NCBI GenBank assembly: GCA_025058955.1
Contig: JANXDV010000032.1
Location: 1 to 10,661, forward strand
Source of the DNA: Archaeoglobaceae archaeon
Lineage (GTDB): Archaea > Halobacteriota > Archaeoglobi > Archaeoglobales > Archaeoglobaceae
Direction: 5' to 3'
Length of the DNA stretch: 10,661 nt
Shown: positions 1 through 6,535 of the stretch, piece after piece
Position numbering within the stretch: position 1 is the stretch's first letter
How the letters are laid out: each line of letters opens with the position of its first letter
Notes under the pieces: model-generated
What the model saw: the letters and a program-made list of their open reading frames with translations, nothing else
Told to the model about the DNA's origin: nothing
Database searches by the model: none
Made by a program: the position numbers and the translations under genes

Positions 1-288
1 GAAGGTGTTTTAAATGACTCTATTGACAGCATTTGTGGTTCAATATATGCTACGATACCAAAAAACGTTTTTGGGGAGATGATAGAGGAGCTCGCAAAGC
101 AGAAAATTGTAAATTCATACAATATGGATGGAATTGTAAAGAGGTTTGCTTCTTCGCTTTGTAGTAAAAAAGAAGAGCTTAGATCTGCAATTGAAATAAC
201 CTTAGAAGCGATCTCGAGATGTTCTGGATTGATAGAAAGAGCTGGAGATGGAATTTACGTCTACAAGGCTTATGATCGAGAAACCTGA
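1..288 (+). CDS. 3' end of an unidentified protein-coding gene (partial)
   Basis: Frame 1 is open from the first base to a TGA at 286-288, giving the last 95 residues of a protein whose start lies outside the window. I do not recognise the family. The visible part is mostly helical and charged. It ends in a stretch reading LIERAGDGIYVYK, which could be the wing of a winged-helix domain, but this is only a resemblance. The reading frame runs past the start of the next gene (VWA protein) by 17 nt, or by 41 nt if the earlier ATG is used, so the two are probably co-transcribed and translationally coupled. VWA proteins of this type are often encoded beside a MoxR/RavA-type AAA+ ATPase. The missing upstream part could be one, but no Walker or sensor motif is visible here. 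An internal ATG at 79 is not needed, because the frame is open through the window edge. Confidence 0.7.
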   Translation, partial: EGVLNDSIDSICGSIYATIPKNVFGEMIEELAKQKIVNSYNMDGIVKRFASSLCSKKEELRSAIEITLEAISRCSGLIERAGDGIYVYKAYDRET

Positions 289-1471
289 ATGTAAAGCTTG
301 TAGCAAAGAGCAAAGTTTAGGTAGCTTACTCAACGATCTTCTTTATTCCCTCTTTAACCCATACTATCGTGAAAAGGGAAGTTTTGATACAACAGAGCTG
401 ATAAAAAAGTATTTAAAAGAAGAATTGAGGCGTTTTGATGAAAATCCATTTTTTAGAGAGCTTTTGAAGGATCTTGGGTTTTCAAATGGTTACTGGACTG
501 AGCAGATTGAGAAATATCAAATGGCCAGGAGAAAAGCTTGGGAAGAAGTCAAAGAACTTCTCGAAGCTGGCAAATTGAGTAGAGAAGATCTTAGCATAAA
601 TCAACTTGTTGAGAACTTCTTTGACGAAGTTGTTGAAGAGCTGAAAAAAATTGGCTACATAGACTATGTGGAAGGAAAATTTCACAGAAGAGTAGTTAAA
701 TATAAGGCAATAGCGGAAAGAATTATAGGGGACAAAATACTATCAATTGCTCTCGAAGAGCTTGAGAAGAAAAGCAGAGGGGAAAATCTGACAGAGAAAG
801 AAGGAGTTTCCATTTTTAGTGGGGCAAACATAGTGGAATTCGATCCAATGCTTCACTCCTTTGACAACATCGATCTTTGTGAGAGCCTTGTAAAGTCTGC
901 AGTTAGGGGGAATATTGAGCTTGAAGAGATCGTTGCAAGACAACCAAAGCATGCGGAGAAATGTGTTTATGTTATGCTGATCGATGTGAGCGACTCAATG
1001 AGGGGAAAGAAGATCGTTGGAGCAATAGAAGCAGGAATTGCACTAAGGAGAGCAATAGAAAGGAAAGGAGGAGAAGATGAACTTGTAGTTTTAGCTTTCA
1101 ACCACAGGGTTTCGAAAGTCAAGAAGGAAGAAATTTTGAATTTGGAGCCAAGAGGCAGAACAGACATAGGGCTTGCTTTGAGGAGTGCAAGAAGAATTTT
1201 GAGCGATAGAAGTGGGACTGGAATAATCTTTCTAATCAGCGACGGAGAGCCGACAGCGAGCTATGATCCAAGCTTGACTCCCTGGGTCTGTGCCTTAAGA
1301 GAAGCGAAAATGCTTAGAAGTGTTAGTGCAAAACTTCAGATAGTGATGTTTGGAAATGAGACAAGATTTTTTGAATTTTGCTCAGCAATGGCTAAGCTTT
1401 GTGGAAACTCGAGGCTTTTGCACTTTTCAGATCCACTAAACCTAAAAAAGTATATTCTAAGAAGATTTTAA
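272..1471 (+). CDS. VWA (von Willebrand factor A) domain protein, CoxE/ViaA-like layout
   Basis: The product is about 399 residues. The N-terminal ~225 residues are helical and highly charged. The C-terminal ~170 form a VWA domain with an intact metal-ion-dependent adhesion site: DVSDS at residues 238-242, the threonine in RGRTDIG at 297, and the aspartate in LISDGEP at 324. There is no signal peptide or membrane segment, so a cytoplasmic protein is expected. This layout (helical N-terminus, C-terminal VWA) is seen in ViaA and CoxE-type proteins, which work with MoxR/RavA AAA+ ATPases to remodel or metallate partners; that role is inferred. I chose the ATG at 272, which has AAGG a few bases upstream. 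The in-frame ATG at 248 adds 8 residues but has its GGAG directly touching the start codon. The start overlaps the upstream gene, and the stop overlaps the convergent KaiC-like gene by 4 bp. Confidence 0.85.
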   Translation: MIEKPECKACSKEQSLGSLLNDLLYSLFNPYYREKGSFDTTELIKKYLKEELRRFDENPFFRELLKDLGFSNGYWTEQIEKYQMARRKAWEEVKELLEAGKLSREDLSINQLVENFFDEVVEELKKIGYIDYVEGKFHRRVVKYKAIAERIIGDKILSIALEELEKKSRGENLTEKEGVSIFSGANIVEFDPMLHSFDNIDLCESLVKSAVRGNIELEEIVARQPKHAEKCVYVMLIDVSDSMRGKKIVGAIEAGIALRRAIERKGGEDELVVLAFNHRVSKVKKEEILNLEPRGRTDIGLALRSARRILSDRSGTGIIFLISDGEPTASYDPSLTPWVCALREAKMLRSVSAKLQIVMFGNETRFFEFCSAMAKLCGNSRLLHFSDPLNLKKYILRRF

Positions 1472-2202
1472 AGTAGCTCCTCCTTAGAATAAACTACTAT
1501 ACCCTTGTTCGTGATCTCGAATGGATGGATCTTCTTGCTGTGATTTGTTCCACGCATCTTGAAGATCTCAATACTCCTCATTCTCGTATTTTCAACTCGC
1601 GTGTAGTATAGCACAATTGTTCCCTCCACAACGAAGTTCTCAACTCCGAATCTGCTGATCCTATCGGGTCCATTTTCAATTACCTCGCATGTTAACAGTG
1701 AGGTTAAGCCGAGGATCTCCATAGTCGTTGATATTTTGAGCAATTCAACTCTAAATTTCGCCGGATCTGCTATTGTAAATCCTATAGAAGTTGTAGAGTC
1801 TACAGTAGCTCTCTTTGCTCCAATCTCATCTTGAATCGTTATGATCTGATCAAGCAGTGATCTCGTGTCAAATGGGCGAACATCGATGTATTTTTCATCT
1901 GAAGGTAAACCGATCTTTGTAGAAGTAGCATCTACAATTGCAAGCATGTTTTCATCTTCAAACTTCTCAAGATCCCATCCAAAGCTCATGAAGTGCTCTC
2001 TAAGATGTTGTGGTCTCTCTTCAGTCGCAACAAATATTCCCGGTTCGCTAAATTGCTCAATGCCGTTCACCAAATACTGCATCGCAAATACAGTCTTTCC
2101 TGAGCCAGATGGACCGGAAATAAGGTAGCTTCTGTCTCTTAGTAGACCACCATCGCAGAGTTCATCAAAACCGGGTATGCCTGTGGGCACTCTTTCCAAC
2201 AT
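1468..2202 (-). CDS. single-domain KaiC/RadA-like ATPase
   Basis: This 244-residue protein is one RecA-fold KaiC domain. It opens with the family signature VPTGIPGFDELCDGGL (residues 5-20). The Walker A motif GPSGSGKT is at 30-37, the paired catalytic glutamates TEE are at 60-62, and a Walker B-like strand RATVDS ends at Asp135, followed by TTS. The length fits the single-domain KaiC-like ATPases that are abundant in euryarchaea. The cyanobacterial clock protein instead has two such domains, and no clock role should be inferred. The archaeal members are ATP-binding and presumed signalling or regulatory proteins, mostly uncharacterised. The gene stands alone on the minus strand: it diverges from the FBP aldolase/phosphatase gene across a 60 bp gap and converges on the VWA gene. 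The ATG at 2202 sits about 28 bp from a TATA-like element, so its mRNA probably has little or no leader. Confidence 0.9.
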   Translation of the reverse strand: MLERVPTGIPGFDELCDGGLLRDRSYLISGPSGSGKTVFAMQYLVNGIEQFSEPGIFVATEERPQHLREHFMSFGWDLEKFEDENMLAIVDATSTKIGLPSDEKYIDVRPFDTRSLLDQIITIQDEIGAKRATVDSTTSIGFTIADPAKFRVELLKISTTMEILGLTSLLTCEVIENGPDRISRFGVENFVVEGTIVLYYTRVENTRMRSIEIFKMRGTNHSKKIHPFEITNKGIVVYSKEELL

Positions 2203-2225
2203 ATTATCACACTAACCATTTCAAA

Positions 2226-2242
2226 ACCTTAAAGTTTAAATT
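2226..2242. promoter_or_regulatory. back-to-back TATA boxes of the kaiC-like and fbp genes
   Basis: The 60 bp between the divergent genes holds two adjacent A+T elements. On the plus strand TTTAAATT (2235-2242) is centred about 25 bp before the fbp ATG at 2263. On the minus strand ACTTTAAG (2234-2227) is centred about 28 bp before the kaiC-like ATG at 2202. Neither gene has a good Shine-Dalgarno sequence. Spacing of about 25 bp from TATA centre to start codon predicts leaderless or nearly leaderless transcripts. The assignment is by position and base content only. Confidence 0.6.
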
Positions 2243-2262
2243 ATTTACGCCAAATTCAACAC

Positions 2263-3369
2263 ATGAAGGTTACAGTCTCCTTGATAAAAGCGGATGTTGG
2301 AAGTGTCGCAGGACACGCTCTTGTTCCAGAAGAAATAAAGAAATTGGCTGAAGAAAGCTTGATAAATGCAATGGAAACTGAAAAAATAATTGATTTTCGC
2401 ATTTTCAATGCGGGAGATGATCTTGAACTGCTTATGACCCATAGAAAAGGTGTGGACAGCCAAGAAATTCATGGATTGGCATGGGAAGTTTTCAAAAAGT
2501 GTGCGGATAAAGCTAAGGAAATGAAACTCTATGGAGCGGGACAAGATCTGCTTAAAGACGCTTTTTCAGGGAACATAAGAGGTCTTGGTCCAGGAATTGC
2601 AGAAATGGAATTCACAGAAAGAAAAGCGGAGCCATTGATCGTTTTCATGATGGATAAAACAGAACCAGGAGCATTTAATTTGCCAATATTCAAGATCTTT
2701 GCGGATCCCTTCAACACCGCTGGACTTGTAATAGATCCTTCAATGCATTCTGGCTTTGTATTTGAGATCTGGGATATTTTAGAGCACAGAAGAGTATTTA
2801 TGAGAGCTCCAGAAGAGCTTTACAGTATTCTCGCTTTAATTGGAGCCAAGAGTAGGTTTGTAATAAAAAGAGTTTATCCAAAGGGTGGGAAATTACCTGC
2901 TGAAGAACCCGTTGCGGTGATAAGCACTGAGAAGCTCTATCAGGTTGCTGGAGAATACGTTGGAAAAGACGATCCAGTTGCAATTGTCAGAGCTCAAAGT
3001 GGCTTGCCCGCAGTCGGAGAAATTCTGGAGGCATTTGCATTTCCCCATTTAGTCAGCGGATGGATGCGTGGAAGTCATAACGGACCAATAATGCCCGTTC
3101 CATTTAGATATTCAAAATGCACACGTTTCGATGGGCCACCAAGATGCATTTCCGCTGGTTTTCAGTTGTGCAACGGTAAGCTAATCGGCCCAGTGGACAT
3201 GTTCGACGATCCTGCATTTGATTACGCAAGACAAAAGGCTAATGAGATAGCGGAATACATGAGGAGACATGGACCTTTTGAGCCCCATAGACTCTCAGCA
3301 GAGGAAATGGAGTATACAACTCTTCCGAAGGTTCTTGATAGCCTTAAAGGAAGATTTGAGCAATTATGA
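2263..3369 (+). CDS. fbp: bifunctional fructose-1,6-bisphosphate aldolase/phosphatase
   Basis: This is the 368-residue archaeal FBPA/P (class V FBPase). In gluconeogenesis it condenses dihydroxyacetone phosphate and glyceraldehyde 3-phosphate, then hydrolyses the bisphosphate to fructose 6-phosphate, in a single Mg2+-dependent active site in the cytoplasm. The metal ligands are visible: Asp11 and His18 in KADVGSVAGH, Asp52-Asp53 in NAGDDLELL, Gln94-Asp95 in GAGQDLL, and Asp131 in FMMDKTEPG. The Schiff-base site appears as Tyr232-x-x-Lys235 in AGEYVGKDDP, matching the Tyr/Lys pair known from the family. The length is normal and nothing is missing. The ATG at 2263 is the first in frame and lies about 25 bp from a TATA element. 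The stop overlaps the next gene as ATGA. As the first gene of an operon with gatE it would be driven by the promoter at 2235-2242. Confidence 0.97.
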   Translation: MKVTVSLIKADVGSVAGHALVPEEIKKLAEESLINAMETEKIIDFRIFNAGDDLELLMTHRKGVDSQEIHGLAWEVFKKCADKAKEMKLYGAGQDLLKDAFSGNIRGLGPGIAEMEFTERKAEPLIVFMMDKTEPGAFNLPIFKIFADPFNTAGLVIDPSMHSGFVFEIWDILEHRRVFMRAPEELYSILALIGAKSRFVIKRVYPKGGKLPAEEPVAVISTEKLYQVAGEYVGKDDPVAIVRAQSGLPAVGEILEAFAFPHLVSGWMRGSHNGPIMPVPFRYSKCTRFDGPPRCISAGFQLCNGKLIGPVDMFDDPAFDYARQKANEIAEYMRRHGPFEPHRLSAEEMEYTTLPKVLDSLKGRFEQL

Positions 3370-3965
3370 AACACTTATTCTGGCAATCGCTGATGGAGAA
3401 GCAGAAAATCGATTATCTTGAAAAGTATAGCATCGTAGTTGTTGGAAGCAGAATGATGCTCGAGCTTCTATGGCGATCTGGAATCGGATGCATTCGATAC
3501 ATCTCCGATTTCATCTCTCAAGTTGACTCTCTCATCGACTGCACTCTCGATCCGCTTGAAGCAAATCAATACGATATCGTTGGTCCAAGATCAGAAGAGA
3601 GCAACGTGATCTCCTATTTGTTTCCTGAAGATCGCACCGAGCTAAAGAGGATCATGAAAGGTTCTGACATCGTGGTCGCTCATAAAAATATGCTTGAAGT
3701 ATCCAAAATAGCAGAAGAAATTGGTGTTCCTTTTATTCCAGACATTGTTACAACTTTTTTGCCAGACGGGGTTAAATTCTGGGAATTGGAATATCCAAAG
3801 GTTGAGAGAAATCCGATCAGTTATGCGATTACCTGTGGACTTCAAGCATTGGAAATAATGAGAACTCTTGCTGGACAAAAGCCAATTTTAGCTCCTGAAG
3901 CAATTCTTGTGGATCTGAAGGAGGGAATCAAAAGGGTATGTCTGAGGAAAATTGGCACGGCTTAA
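3366..3965 (+). CDS. conserved-looking protein, degenerate ThiF/E1-like Rossmann fold
   Basis: This 199-residue protein has no certain family assignment. Its outline resembles the ThiF/MoeB/E1 superfamily. A hydrophobic strand SIVVVGSRMMLELLWRSGI (residues ~22-40) sits where those enzymes have their GxGxxG nucleotide loop. GSDIVVAHKNMLEV (~99-112) sits where they have the 'aDlVvdatdn' strand. The C-terminal YAITCGLQALEIMRTLAGQ (~153-171) closely follows the 'GalqAlEaiKlLtG' helix. The glycine loop is GSRMML rather than GxGxxG, the conserved NxxR is not evident, and there are no zinc CxxC pairs, so adenylating activity is doubtful. The start overlaps the fbp stop (ATGA). The 3' end overlaps gatE by 28 nt, so it is translationally embedded between the two. 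A later ATG at 3393 is possible. I am confident that it is a gene, less so about the fold. Confidence 0.8.
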   Translation: MKHLFWQSLMEKQKIDYLEKYSIVVVGSRMMLELLWRSGIGCIRYISDFISQVDSLIDCTLDPLEANQYDIVGPRSEESNVISYLFPEDRTELKRIMKGSDIVVAHKNMLEVSKIAEEIGVPFIPDIVTTFLPDGVKFWELEYPKVERNPISYAITCGLQALEIMRTLAGQKPILAPEAILVDLKEGIKRVCLRKIGTA

Positions 3966-5788
3966 AGGTTGGGATAGAGATCCATCAACAGCTCGATACT
4001 AAGGAGAAATTGTTCTGCAAATGCCCTACGGAGTCTTTCGAAGAGCCAAAACTCGAGATAAAGCGTTATTTGAGGCTAAAGAAGAGTGAAATGGGCGAAG
4101 AAGATAGGGCAGCTAAGGAAGAAGTTGAGAGGAGAAAGAGATTTATCTACAAGTTTTACGACACTACTTGCCTTGTAGAAGCTGACGAAGAACCACCAAC
4201 AGAGATGAATAGAGAAGCTTTGAAGATCGCTGTTCAAGTTGCGAAGATGCTGAAGATGACAATTCTCGATGAAATTCACGTTATGAGAAAGATCGTGATT
4301 GATGGTAGCAACACAACTGGCTTTCAAAGAACCGCATTGGTTGCTGTAGATGGAGAAATAGAGGTTAAAGGAGAAAAAATTGGCATAGCGACGCTTTGCT
4401 TAGAAGAAGAGGCTTGCAGTAAAATAGCGGAAGGAGAAGATTTCACGGTATACTCTTTGGACAGATTGGGAATTCCTTTGATAGAGATCGGAACAAAGGC
4501 GGATATAAGATCCCCTGAAATCGCTAAGGAGACTGCGAAAAAACTTGGGATGGTTCTAAGATCGACTGGAAAAGTTAAGAGAGGAATAGGAACTATAAGA
4601 CAAGACGTGAACATAAGCATAAAAGGTGGAGCGAGAGTTGAGATAAAAGGAGTCCAGGAGCTCGAGATAATCGATAAAATCGTTGAATATGAAGTCTTGA
4701 GGCAGTTAAATCTGCTTAAAATTAAGGAGGAATTGCAGAAAAGAAGAGCTGAGGTGATTGAGAAAATATTTGATGTGACAGATGTTTTCAAAGACACGAA
4801 ATCGAAGATCTTAAAAGGAAAAGAAGTTAGAGCGATTTTGCTAAGAAATTTTGCTGGAATTGTTGGTAAAGAGATTCAGCCAGGAAGAAGACTTGGAAGT
4901 GAGTTTGCAGATATAGCGAGAGCTTTTGGTTTAGGTGGGATCTTCCATACAGATGAGCTTCCCGCTTATGGAATAACCGCTGAAGAGGTAAAGGAGCTCA
5001 GGAAAAAATTGGGAGCTTCTGAAGAAGATGCGATTGTATTTGGGGCGGGAGATCCAGAGAGAGTAGAGAGAGCTTTGCGAAGAATTGTGGAAAGAGCGAA
5101 ATATTGCTTTTTAGGAGTTCCAGAAGAGACGAGAAAGGCCAATGAAGATGCCACAACTTCTTATCTTCGCCCACTCCCTGGTTCTGCGAGAATGTATCCA
5201 GAGACAGACGTTCCACCAGTTCTATCTTCTGAATTTTTAGATGTAGAGATCCCTGAGTTGATCGAGGTAAGGGCTAAAAGATATGAAAAGCTTTTACCTT
5301 CTGATCTTGCCTTTGAAATTGCGGATTCTAAGTATTACAAGCTTTTTGAGGAATTCTGTAGCTCGTTATCTCCAACAATAGTTGCAAGAGTTCTGCATGT
5401 CATACCCAAGGAGCTAAGAAGAGAGGGTTTTAAAGTTGATCTGCTTGGCGAAAAGCACCTTAGGATGATTCTTGAGCTGATCAGAGGTGGTGAAATAGCA
5501 AAGGAAGGTGCGGAAAATGCTTTAAAATTCTTGATCGAGAAACCAAATGCAAAAAAGGAAGAAGTGATAAATGCGATCGGTTCTAAGAGCGATCTCGACA
5601 TTTTTATCCAAAAACTCGTTGAAGAGAAAAAGGATCTCATTGCTGAAAAAGGAGAGAATGCTTTCAAGCCATTGATGGGTATAGTTATGGGAGAATTCAG
5701 AGGGAAAGTTGACGGAAAAGTCATTGCGGAAAAGCTGAGAGAAGCAATAACGAAAAAGATCAGAGAAATGAGACCGCAAAATTCATAA
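3938..5788 (+). CDS. gatE: Glu-tRNA(Gln) amidotransferase subunit E
   Basis: This 616-residue protein is the tRNA-binding and kinase subunit of archaeal GatDE, which converts Glu-tRNA(Gln) to Gln-tRNA(Gln) in organisms that make Gln-tRNA by the indirect route. The GatB-like cradle domain starts with GLKVGIEIHQQLDT and an FCKC pair (Cys27, Cys29). It continues through LDRLGIPLIEIGTKADIRSP and IRQDVNISIKGGARVEIKG. The region of about residues 280-420 is the GAD insertion shared with bacterial AspRS (VRAILLRNFAG, then GIFHTDELPAYGI), which separates GatE from GatB. The last ~110 residues are the helical YqeY-like tail, with NAFKPLMGIVMGEFRGKVDG. The length matches known GatE. The partner gatD (asparaginase-like) is not in the window. 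The ATG at 3938 is preceded by AAAAGGG and lies within the end of the upstream gene. Confidence 0.97.
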   Translation: MSEENWHGLKVGIEIHQQLDTKEKLFCKCPTESFEEPKLEIKRYLRLKKSEMGEEDRAAKEEVERRKRFIYKFYDTTCLVEADEEPPTEMNREALKIAVQVAKMLKMTILDEIHVMRKIVIDGSNTTGFQRTALVAVDGEIEVKGEKIGIATLCLEEEACSKIAEGEDFTVYSLDRLGIPLIEIGTKADIRSPEIAKETAKKLGMVLRSTGKVKRGIGTIRQDVNISIKGGARVEIKGVQELEIIDKIVEYEVLRQLNLLKIKEELQKRRAEVIEKIFDVTDVFKDTKSKILKGKEVRAILLRNFAGIVGKEIQPGRRLGSEFADIARAFGLGGIFHTDELPAYGITAEEVKELRKKLGASEEDAIVFGAGDPERVERALRRIVERAKYCFLGVPEETRKANEDATTSYLRPLPGSARMYPETDVPPVLSSEFLDVEIPELIEVRAKRYEKLLPSDLAFEIADSKYYKLFEEFCSSLSPTIVARVLHVIPKELRREGFKVDLLGEKHLRMILELIRGGEIAKEGAENALKFLIEKPNAKKEEVINAIGSKSDLDIFIQKLVEEKKDLIAEKGENAFKPLMGIVMGEFRGKVDGKVIAEKLREAITKKIREMRPQNS

Positions 5789-5789
5789 G
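5782..5789 (+). promoter_or_regulatory. weak TATA-like element for tRNA-Val
   Basis: TTCATAAG lies centred about 26 bp before the first tRNA base and overlaps the gatE stop codon. It is a poor match to an archaeal TATA box, and read-through from gatE is an equally good explanation for tRNA expression. Confidence 0.25.
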
Positions 5790-5810
5790 TCAAAAATACT
5801 ACGCTTTTTA

Positions 5811-5883
5811 GGGCTCGTGGTCTAGCGGTTATGACGTCGCCTTGACACGGCGAAGTTCCCCGGTTCGAATCCGGGCGAGCCCA
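5811..5883 (+). tRNA. tRNA-Val (anticodon GAC)
   Basis: The sequence folds into a full cloverleaf. The acceptor stem is GGGCTCG (5811-5817) with CGAGCCC (5876-5882), with discriminator A at 5883. The five-pair anticodon stem is TCGCC/GGCGA around the loop TTGACAC. The T stem is CCCGG/CCGGG around TTCGAAT. The anticodon GAC is at 5844-5846 and reads GUC and, by wobble, GUU, so it is valine. No intron is present. CCA is not encoded (the next bases are G then T), so it is added by CCA-adding enzyme. It begins 22 bp after gatE. Confidence 0.97.
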
Positions 5884-5884
5884 G

Positions 5885-5889
5885 TTTTT
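5885..5889 (+). terminator. T-run terminator after tRNA-Val
   Basis: Five consecutive T residues start two bases after the tRNA's last base. Archaeal RNA polymerase terminates at short oligo-T tracts without needing a hairpin, so this is a plausible end for the tRNA (or gatE-tRNA) transcript. Confidence 0.5.
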
Positions 5890-6006
5890 AATTGAATTTA
5901 AAGCTTTGGAAGCCAATAAGATTTCCCCTTTTCGAAGCTCTAAAAGTTTGATATCGATAAACCTTGTAATTGACTTTAACGAGGTTAGCGAGCTTGTATG
6001 GAACTA

Positions 6007-6414
6007 TCACTTGGATCGAGGTTTAATTTTCTTTCTACTGACTAAAGAATTCGAATTGCTTAAGATCTCTCTGAGATAGCTCCATCTATCATCCATGTTA
6101 ACTTGAACTTTTCTTTTAGACTTTTTTATTTCCAATCTGCCATAAGAAGCACCAAAGTCTGCGAGACTCATCCATCCACTTTTAGATTGAACGCGATTTC
6201 TGATCTTCTGAGCTCTTTTTTCTCTCTCAATATATCTGCTAAGAATTAGGGATAGAAGAAGGAAAATTATTGTTAGAAATGCAGGTAAATCCCATGAAAG
6301 ACCAAGAAGGGATCGAAAAATTGTGACAGCGGGAAGTAGTATACCGCCTAATACCACAAGTGTTACGAAAGCGATGATCAGAGTGCTATGTGGGAACATT
6401 TCTTTTCCATCCAT
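6007..6414 (-). CDS. small membrane protein of unknown function, two predicted helices
   Basis: This 135-residue protein is not one I recognise. Residues ~11-33 and ~43-60 are strongly hydrophobic and make two membrane-spanning helices. They are followed by a very basic stretch, RYIEREKRAQKIRNR, and a soluble basic C-terminus ending KKIKPRSK. By the positive-inside rule the tail should be cytoplasmic. There is no signal cleavage site and no cysteine or catalytic motif. Support for a real gene comes from the membrane-protein composition, the lack of any overlapping gene on the other strand, and a TATA-like box centred about 25 bp before the ATG at 6414. It stands alone on the minus strand, convergent with tRNA-Val and divergent from pyrK, so context gives no function. 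Confidence 0.7.
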   Translation of the reverse strand: MDGKEMFPHSTLIIAFVTLVVLGGILLPAVTIFRSLLGLSWDLPAFLTIIFLLLSLILSRYIEREKRAQKIRNRVQSKSGWMSLADFGASYGRLEIKKSKRKVQVNMDDRWSYLREILSNSNSLVSRKKIKPRSK

Positions 6415-6435
6415 GAAATATGTTTACATAGGGTA

Positions 6436-6443
6436 AATATAAC
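6436..6443 (-). promoter_or_regulatory. TATA box of the small membrane-protein gene
   Basis: On the minus strand the octamer TTATATTT, preceded by the purine-rich AAAAGG, is centred about 25 bp before the ATG at 6414. No Shine-Dalgarno sequence lies between them, which predicts a leaderless transcript. Confidence 0.55.
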
Positions 6444-6506
6444 CTTTTGCTCAAGTGCAAGTTAGACTTATTCTCACGACATTAAGAAGTTTTTTAGAAC
6501 CAAAAA

Positions 6507-6514
6507 TTTTTAAG
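6507..6514 (+). promoter_or_regulatory. TATA box of pyrK
   Basis: TTTTTAAG, preceded by an A-rich ACCAAAAA that could serve as BRE, is centred 25.5 bp before the ATG at 6536. The bases between (including TTCTGGGC) have no good Shine-Dalgarno. This supports 6536 rather than the GTG at 6455 as the start. Confidence 0.6.
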
Positions 6515-6535
6515 TTTCTAATAGCATTTCTGGGC

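Noticed and set aside
1468..2202. Clock or circadian role for the KaiC-like gene
   Set aside because: It has a single KaiC domain, and no kaiA or kaiB is nearby. Archaeal KaiC-like ATPases are widespread without a clock.
4324..4797. 157-codon minus-strand ORF inside gatE
   Set aside because: It lies wholly opposite gatE, which is strongly recognised. Its serine/isoleucine-rich composition is what antisense of lysine/glutamate-rich codons gives.
5335..5916. 193-codon minus-strand ORF across the gatE end and the tRNA
   Set aside because: It runs antisense through both gatE and the tRNA-Val cloverleaf. Its N-terminus (ARPDSNRGTSP) is the usual translation of a tRNA's reverse strand.
5884..6006. 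Possible hairpin (imperfect inverted AGCTTTGGAA / TTTTCGAAGCT) between tRNA-Val and the membrane-protein gene
   Set aside because: Only about 8 of 12 positions pair, with a loop of some 15 bases. This is too weak to call an RNA or terminator. I see no gene in this 123 bp gap.
6455..6535. Upstream GTG extension of pyrK
   Set aside because: The 27 added residues do not resemble PyrK, and the region contains the TATA box positioned for the ATG at 6536.
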